In this document: positions 7,193 to 11,105 of the stretch, piece after piece
How the letters are laid out: each line of letters starts with the position of its first letter
How positions within the stretch are numbered: the first letter of the stretch is position 1
From: CAZTLE01 sp964614415
GTDB lineage: Bacteria; Bacteroidota; Bacteroidia; Flavobacteriales; Flavobacteriaceae
Assembly (NCBI GenBank): GCA_964614415.1
Contig: CAZTLE010000137.1
Location: 1-11,105 of the forward strand
DNA: 11,105 bases
Reading direction: 5' to 3'
Position numbers and translations under genes: made by a program
The notes under the pieces: generated by a model
Seen by the model: only the letters and a program-made list of their open reading frames with translations
Told to the model about the DNA's origin: nothing
Databases searched by the model: none

Positions 7193-7222
7193 AAAAAAAC
7201 CGTCTTGTTTTGAATAAGACGG
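7193..7222 (-). terminator. Rho-independent terminator between the START-like gene and the aminotransferase gene
   Basis: Read on the minus strand, CCGTCTT (7222-7216) pairs with AAGACGG (7206-7200) across a 9-nt loop and is followed by seven T (7199-7193). The last T directly abuts the aminotransferase ATG. It would stop read-through from the START-like gene. There is no T-run in the plus direction. Confidence 0.8.
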
Positions 7223-7223
7223 C

Positions 7224-7232
7224 GCAAAGATA
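7224..7232 (-). promoter_or_regulatory. -7 promoter element for the aminotransferase gene
   Basis: TATCTTTGC on the minus strand matches TAnnTTTG exactly and is the same 9-mer found before DUF493 and the tRNA. No TTG is seen at the proper -33 distance, so the promoter may be weak. Transcription would start within the first arm of the adjacent hairpin. Confidence 0.5.
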
Positions 7233-7252
7233 GGACATATTTTACTCGGGAA

Positions 7253-7639
7253 TCAGGTACTTCCCAGTATTTGTTTTAAGTCGGAAATCATATTATCCCA
7301 CAACATCTTGCCTTCTTCAATTTCATCTTCTTCGGCGAAATCCGTTACCATCAACGAAACATCCTTGGTAATCTCGTCCACCTGTATGCGGAGTTCAAAA
7401 TAATAGTCGGTCCCTTCGTCTTCCACCCATCTGAACTTGATGCGTTCGCCGTTTTTCTTACCCAACAGCTTGGCCTTTTCTTCACTTTCGGACCAAATGA
7501 ACGTAAAGAATTCACCTCTTGAGTTTACGTTATCGGCATACCATTCGGACATACCGGACGGGGTTGAGATGTATTGATATAGAAGTGAGGGAGAAACGTG
7601 AATGGGAAATTCCATTTCGTATTTAACCTTGTCGACCAT
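7253..7639 (-). CDS. START-like (SRPBCC-fold) domain protein
   Basis: This is a 128-residue cytoplasmic protein from the ATG at 7639-7637 (MVDKVKYEMEFPIHVSPSLL). The pattern is that of the SRPBCC/START-like fold used by AHSA1-type proteins. It has an N-terminal strand, a helix around LLYQYISTPSGMSEWYADNV, and a run of beta strands (FFTFIWS, RIKFRWV, YYFELRIQV, DVSLMVTDFA). A long C-terminal helix ends the protein (KMLWDNMISDLKQILG). Such folds form a hydrophobic cavity, but the ligand is unknown. The reading frame is open further upstream (to 7738), but that extension is not protein-like and the fold begins at MVDK. The gene and the aminotransferase gene lie on the same strand, separated by a terminator. 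No clear promoter was recognised upstream. Confidence 0.87.
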   Translation of the reverse strand: MVDKVKYEMEFPIHVSPSLLYQYISTPSGMSEWYADNVNSRGEFFTFIWSESEEKAKLLGKKNGERIKFRWVEDEGTDYYFELRIQVDEITKDVSLMVTDFAEEDEIEEGKMLWDNMISDLKQILGST

Positions 7640-7755
7640 AGTTCTCGTTAGTTGGATGCTCAATATAGATAATAAATTATTAATGGGAAAGCGGAACAAA
7701 AAAAATTGGACGGAATCTTTATACTGCACTATCTGCAATAATTTTATGCGGTTTC

Positions 7756-7786
7756 TTTGCGCTGGTTTAATTTGTTTTTATCTTTG
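7756..7786 (+). promoter_or_regulatory. Promoter of the tRNA-Met gene
   Basis: TTTG (7756-7759) and TATCTTTG (7779-7786) are 19 bp apart, an exact Bacteroidota promoter. The tRNA begins about 70 bp after the -7 box. Confidence 0.75.
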
Positions 7787-7788
7787 CC

Positions 7789-7837
7789 CCCGCCTTCGTA
7801 ATACGCCGTAGGCGATTGCTTCGGCGGGCGTAGGCCC
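7789..7837 (+). other. GC-rich hairpin-prone leader of the tRNA transcript
   Basis: The segment contains several inverted repeats that exclude one another in part. They are CCCGCC (7789-7794) with GGCGGG (7823-7828), TACGCC (7802-7807) with GGCGTA (7827-7832), CGCC-GTA-GGCG (7804-7814), and GGGC-GTAG-GCCC (7826-7837). It stands out from the A/T-rich flanks. It lies just after the tRNA promoter, so it is probably transcribed and removed during tRNA processing; this is inference. Confidence 0.5.
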
Positions 7838-7856
7838 TCAGCGAAAACAAAATAAT

Positions 7857-7930
7857 GGCGTGGTAGCTCAGGTGGTTAGAGCGTCGGATTCATAACCCGG
7901 AGGTCGGGAGTTCAAGTCTCCCCCACGCTA
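7857..7930 (+). tRNA. tRNA-Met (anticodon CAT)
   Basis: A full cloverleaf can be folded. The acceptor stem is GGCGTGG (7857-7863) with CCACGCT (7923-7929), closed by a G1-U72 wobble. The D stem is GCTC/GAGC (7866-7869, 7879-7882). The anticodon stem is TCGGA/CCCGG around the loop TTCATAA (7889-7895). The T stem is GGGAG/CTCCC with loop TTCAAGT (7906-7922). The discriminator is A7930 and the CCA end is not encoded. The anticodon stem has an A31-C39 mismatch. The elongator-type D stem favours elongator Met over initiator. A tRNA-Ile2 with a lysidine-modified CAT anticodon cannot be excluded by sequence alone. Confidence 0.96.
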
Positions 7931-7931
7931 C

Positions 7932-8045
7932 ATCAAAAACCCAATGCAATTGCATTGGGTTTTCTATTTCTACGAACCGAAGTGTACTTCGAAGTGAGCA
8001 AGAAATAGAAAATTCAAATAACACGGAGTGTTATGGGTTTTTGAT
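7932..8045. repeat. 114-bp nested palindromic element with 12-bp terminal inverted repeats
   Basis: The ends are perfect inverted repeats, ATCAAAAACCCA (7932-7943) and TGGGTTTTTGAT (8034-8045). Inside are three more palindromic arms: a perfect 28-bp palindrome centred on CAATTG (7936-7963), a 12-bp arm TTTTCTATTTCT/AGAAATAGAAAA (7960-7971, 8001-8012) enclosing CGAAGT-GT-ACTTCG (7978-7991), and ATAACAC-GGA-GTGTTAT (8018-8034). It begins one base after the tRNA discriminator and contains no ORF of note. It may be a small non-autonomous mobile repeat or a fixed bidirectional terminator; the sequence alone cannot decide. Confidence 0.75.
7936..7963 (+). terminator. Terminator of the tRNA-Met transcript (inner arm of the palindromic element)
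   Basis: This is a perfect 28-bp palindrome: AAAACCCAATGCA pairs with TGCATTGGGTTTT, and the T-rich tract CTATTTCT follows. It begins 5 bp after the tRNA. Its symmetry means it could also act on transcripts coming from the gltD side. Confidence 0.8.
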
Positions 8046-8057
8046 ATAAGCATCCAC

Positions 8058-8083
8058 AAAAAGACTCACCGAGCGAATGTGAG
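8058..8083 (-). terminator. Possible weak terminator of gltBD
   Basis: On the minus strand CTCAC (8083-8079) pairs with GTGAG (8069-8065), and a short T-run follows (8062-8058). The stem is only 5 bp, so this is weak. The palindromic element beyond it may serve as the main stop. Confidence 0.35.
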
Positions 8084-8115
8084 GTAATTCTCCACTCTGC
8101 CTTATGATCTACATA

Positions 8116-9579
8116 TCACACCCTGGGCAAGTCATTATCATCTTTTAACGGCAACTGAGAATCGCCCGTTAGGAATACATCCGCATAATGTGCAGCCTGT
8201 CGACCCTCAGAAATGGCCCAAACAATAAGCGACTGCCCTCTCCTCATGTCTCCGGCAGCAAAGACACCCCGCACTGAGGTCGCAAAACGACTATCGGTCT
8301 TTACATTAGAACGCTGATCGGTAGCCAATTCAAACTGATCAACCAGTGTGGACTCAGGTCCTGTAAAGCCCAAAGCCAGTAATACCAAATCACATTCCCA
8401 ATGTTTTTCGGTACCCGGTACCTCCACCAGAGTAGGCGGCTTTCCTTCCTCCTTCTGCCATTCCACGTTTACGGTGATCAATCCTTTGAGATTGCCATGA
8501 CCATCCGACAGGAACTCTTTGGTCGATATACTGAATACCCGTTCTCCCCCCTCTTTATGTGATGAACTTGTACGCAATCGCATTGGCCAATAGGGCCAGG
8601 GTTGGTGCGATGGTCTGCTCGCCCCGGGTTTATTCAGAATCTCAAAATTTATTACTGAAGCTGCCCCCTGCCTGTGGGAGGTTCCAATACAATCCGATCC
8701 GGTGTCACCACCACCTATTACGATCACTTTCTTTCCCTTTGCGGAAATCGGGCTTTCAAAATGACTAACTCCATCGTTAATACGATTGCTCTGCGAAAGG
8801 AACTCCATGGCCTGGTGAACCCCTTTAAGGTCAATACCCGGAATGGGTATGGAGCGGGCTTTGGTCGCCCCTGCGCATAGGAGTACAGCATCGAAATCGG
8901 AATAGATTGTTTCGGCCTCCACAGTGACACCCACGTGCACCCCGGTTTGAAACTCGATACCTTCTTCTTCCAGTAGCTTCAGCCGGCGGTCGATGATATG
9001 TTTCTCCATTTTGAAATCAGGAATTCCATAGCGTAACAGTCCCCCTATCTTTTCATCCCGCTCAAAGACCGTCACCCAATGGCCTGCCCTGTTCAGTTGT
9101 TGAGCCGCCGCCAGCCCTGCAGGCCCGGAACCGATTACGGCCACTTTAAAACCACTGCGCTTTTCAGGTGGAATGGGCTTGATCCAATTGTTCTTAAAGG
9201 CCTCCTCAACGATACGTTTTTCAATGTTCTCGATACTTACGGGATCTTCATTGATTCCCAGGACACAGGCTTCTTCACAAGGTGCGGGACATAACCGCCC
9301 TGTGAACTCCGGAAAGTTATTCGTGGCATGCAAGATGGCCGCGGCCTCTTTCCATTTGCCCTGATACACCATATCGTTGAAATCCGGGATAAGGTTCCCC
9401 AGAGGACAACCGCTGTGGCAAAATGGAATTCCACAATCCATACAACGCGCCGCCTGATCCTTCATTCTCTTTTTTGGCAAGGGAACGGTGAACTCTTTGT
9501 AATTCTTTATTCTTTCAGCAACGGGAAGATACGATTCGTCTTCGCGCTTAAACTCGAGAAATCCAGTCGTTTTACCCAT
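8116..9579 (-). CDS. gltD: Glutamate synthase (NADPH) small subunit
   Basis: GltD takes electrons from NADPH through FAD and passes them via iron-sulfur clusters to the large subunit, which makes two glutamate from 2-oxoglutarate and glutamine. The protein has 487 residues, a normal length. The N-terminal iron-sulfur domain has Cys46, Cys49, Cys54 and Cys58 (CMDCGIPFCHSGCPLGN) and a second set at Cys97, Cys101 and Cys105 (CPAPCEEAC). The FAD-binding Rossmann motif is VAVIGSGPAGLAAA (146-159). The NADPH-binding motif is VIVIGGGDTGSDC (285-297). The C-terminal FAD motif is GVFAAGDMRRGQSLIVWAI. The start is ATG at 9579-9577, inside the last codons of gltB with an 8-base overlap, so the two are translationally coupled. 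Confidence 0.97.
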   Translation of the reverse strand: MGKTTGFLEFKREDESYLPVAERIKNYKEFTVPLPKKRMKDQAARCMDCGIPFCHSGCPLGNLIPDFNDMVYQGKWKEAAAILHATNNFPEFTGRLCPAPCEEACVLGINEDPVSIENIEKRIVEEAFKNNWIKPIPPEKRSGFKVAVIGSGPAGLAAAQQLNRAGHWVTVFERDEKIGGLLRYGIPDFKMEKHIIDRRLKLLEEEGIEFQTGVHVGVTVEAETIYSDFDAVLLCAGATKARSIPIPGIDLKGVHQAMEFLSQSNRINDGVSHFESPISAKGKKVIVIGGGDTGSDCIGTSHRQGAASVINFEILNKPGASRPSHQPWPYWPMRLRTSSSHKEGGERVFSISTKEFLSDGHGNLKGLITVNVEWQKEEGKPPTLVEVPGTEKHWECDLVLLALGFTGPESTLVDQFELATDQRSNVKTDSRFATSVRGVFAAGDMRRGQSLIVWAISEGRQAAHYADVFLTGDSQLPLKDDNDLPRV

Positions 9580-11105
9580 GTTGTGTTTGTTTTAAAAGCT
9601 GTTCTTCTTCAAGACGTAATAATGCCATGCGATATTCTTCAGGAAGTACACGGATGAATTTGGGCAAGTAGGATTCCCAGCCGCCCAGTATTTTTTCTGC
9701 TATCCGGCTTTGAGTAGCGTTGTAATGACGTTCTACGAGATCTTTGAGTTCCTTTTGATGCTCTTTCTCCAGCACCTTATCCAAATTAAGGTGTGTCCCG
9801 TTGCACCGACTTTTGAACTTACCGTCTGCATCCAGGACATAGGCGGTCCCTCCACTCATCCCGGCTCCAAAGTTCCGTCCCGTTTTTCCAAGTATGACTG
9901 CCACGCCACCGGTCATGTATTCACATCCATGGTCTCCTATGCCCTCCACTATGGCAGTTGCACCGGAATTCCGGACACAAAAACGCTCACCGACCTTACC
10001 ATTGATATAGACCTCTCCTGAAGTAGCGCCATATAAAATGACATTTCCGCTGATTATATTCTCTTCGGGAACCAGTGTTGACTTCTCCGGAACTTTTATG
10101 ATAATCTTCGCTCCGGAAAGTCCTTTCCCCAAATAATCATTGGTATTCCCGTTGACCCTCATGACAAGCCCACGCGTTGCAAATGCTCCGAAACTCTGTC
10201 CTGCAGAACCGGTAAAACTTAGTATCAATGTCTGATCCGGCAGGCCTTGAGCCCCGTAAATTTTTGAAATCTCATTGCTCAACAACGCACCCACGGCGCG
10301 GTCACGATTGGTAATATCTAAATCCAGGTAGGTTTTCTCTTTTCTGAATAAGGCTGGATGTGCCTGCTGGATAATTTTAAAGTCGAGATGTGTTTCCAGT
10401 CCGTGATCCTGTTTTTGAGTTTGAAATCTGTCTACGTCTTTTTCCGTTCGAATCTCATGAAGAACAGGAGACAGGTCAATCCCTGATGCCTTGTAATGAT
10501 CGATCGCCATATTTCTATTGAGCTTTGAAACCTGTCCGACCATCTCGTTCACAGTCCTGAAACCTAGTTGCGCCATGATCTCTCGCAACTCCTGGGCAAC
10601 GAAATACATATAGTTCACCACATGTTCCGGTTTGCCTTCAAACTTCTTTCTTAACTCCGGATTCTGAGTCGCTATACCCACGGGGCAAGTGTTGAGGTGA
10701 CAAACACGCATCATAATACACCCGGAGGCTATCAAAGGCGCCGTAGCAAAACCGAACTCCTCTGCGCCCAGCAGACAAGCTATTGCCACATCCCTACCCG
10801 TTTTTAAATGACCGTCACATTCCAGGACCACGCGACTGCGCAGGTCGTTCATTACTAATGTTTGTTGGGCCTCGGCAATCCCCAATTCCCAGGGCAGTCC
10901 GGCGTGCTTGAGTGAAGTTAAGGGAGAGGCTCCGGTGCCCCCGTCGTGACCTGAAATCAGGATTACATCGGCCTTTGCCTTCGCTACCCCGGCGGCCACT
11001 GTACCTACGCCTACTTCGGATACAAGTTTTACATTGATCCGGGCGTTCCGATTAGCCGACTTTAAATCGTATATAAGTTGTGACAGGTCCTCGATGGAAT
11101 AGATA
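9572..11105 (-). CDS. gltB: Glutamate synthase large subunit, C-terminal third (cut by window edge)
   Basis: GltB holds the glutaminase and FMN synthase sites of glutamate synthase. The reading frame is open from base 11104 (first full codon) to the TAA at 9574-9572, giving 510 residues of about 1500; the N-terminal part lies beyond the window. The FMN/synthase domain is seen in NVKLVSEVGVGTVAAGVAKA and SGHDGGTGASPL. The 3Fe-4S cluster cysteines have the C-x5-C-x4-C spacing in GCIMMRVCHLNTCPVGIAT (about 10685-10720). The C-terminal glycine-rich beta-helix domain contains GERFCVRNSGATAIVEGIGD and GKTGRNFGAGMSGGTAYVLD. The frame reads through with no stop before the window edge, and the codon at 10999 is a GTG inside the protein, not a start. 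It overlaps gltD by 8 bases. Confidence 0.97.
   Translation of the reverse strand, partial: IYSIEDLSQLIYDLKSANRNARINVKLVSEVGVGTVAAGVAKAKADVILISGHDGGTGASPLTSLKHAGLPWELGIAEAQQTLVMNDLRSRVVLECDGHLKTGRDVAIACLLGAEEFGFATAPLIASGCIMMRVCHLNTCPVGIATQNPELRKKFEGKPEHVVNYMYFVAQELREIMAQLGFRTVNEMVGQVSKLNRNMAIDHYKASGIDLSPVLHEIRTEKDVDRFQTQKQDHGLETHLDFKIIQQAHPALFRKEKTYLDLDITNRDRAVGALLSNEISKIYGAQGLPDQTLILSFTGSAGQSFGAFATRGLVMRVNGNTNDYLGKGLSGAKIIIKVPEKSTLVPEENIISGNVILYGATSGEVYINGKVGERFCVRNSGATAIVEGIGDHGCEYMTGGVAVILGKTGRNFGAGMSGGTAYVLDADGKFKSRCNGTHLNLDKVLEKEHQKELKDLVERHYNATQSRIAEKILGGWESYLPKFIRVLPEEYRMALLRLEEEQLLKQTQHG

Noticed and set aside
7640..7738. Upstream extension of the START-like gene
   Set aside because: The frame is open, but the extra 33 residues are not fold-like, and the ATG at 7639 matches the expected start of the domain.
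7602..7811. Open frame of 69 codons on the plus strand with a hydrophobic start
   Set aside because: It runs antisense through the start of the START-like gene and then across the tRNA promoter, so it is not credible as a gene.
10997..10999. Possible start codon of gltB inside the window
   Set aside because: The codon is GTG within a conserved stretch, and the frame continues upstream with clear GltB sequence to the window edge.

Overview
This window is a chromosomal housekeeping region of a Bacteroidota bacterium, most likely a (marine) member of the Flavobacteriaceae. The support is threefold. Two families are typical of that phylum (a DUF4290 protein and a START-like protein). Several intergenic regions carry the Bacteroidota sigma factor signature TTG-N19/20-TAnnTTTG. 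Start regions lack clear Shine-Dalgarno sequences and several genes start with TTG. No phage, insertion sequence, CRISPR array or plasmid gene was seen. All protein genes fall into recognisable conserved families.

Layout. Positions 1-1725 (minus strand) hold a likely operon DUF493 - DUF4290 - murA, with murA cut by the left edge. A 75-bp divergent promoter region follows. Positions 1807-5203 (plus strand) hold a tightly overlapping trio: an NadR-like P-loop ATPase, a RecQ-family helicase and methionyl-tRNA formyltransferase (fmt). All three use TTG starts and both junctions are TTGA overlaps. A separate HU gene (5387-5659) has a near-ideal promoter and a strong terminator. The YqgE/AlgH-family gene (5793-6353) converges on a minus-strand pair, a START-like protein gene and a class-IV aminotransferase gene; its stop codon and the aminotransferase stop lie in one shared CTAG. 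A tRNA-Met(CAT) gene at 7857-7930 has its own promoter and a GC-rich leader. It is followed at once by a 114-bp nested-palindrome element with 12-bp terminal inverted repeats. The rest (8116-11105, minus) is gltB-gltD, the two glutamate synthase subunit genes, with gltB cut by the right edge.

Functions. The genes cover peptidoglycan precursor synthesis (MurA), initiator tRNA formylation (Fmt), DNA repair and chromosome structure (RecQ, HU), PLP-dependent metabolism and ammonia assimilation (GltBD). Several conserved proteins have no firm function (DUF493, DUF4290, the P-loop ATPase, YqgE, START-like).

The most interesting non-coding signal is the cloverleaf-like palindromic element after the tRNA. 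Other points are the Asp in place of the catalytic Cys in MurA, the run of TTG starts, and a terminator placed against a start codon with a promoter box beside it. I did not find a clearly new multi-gene system.
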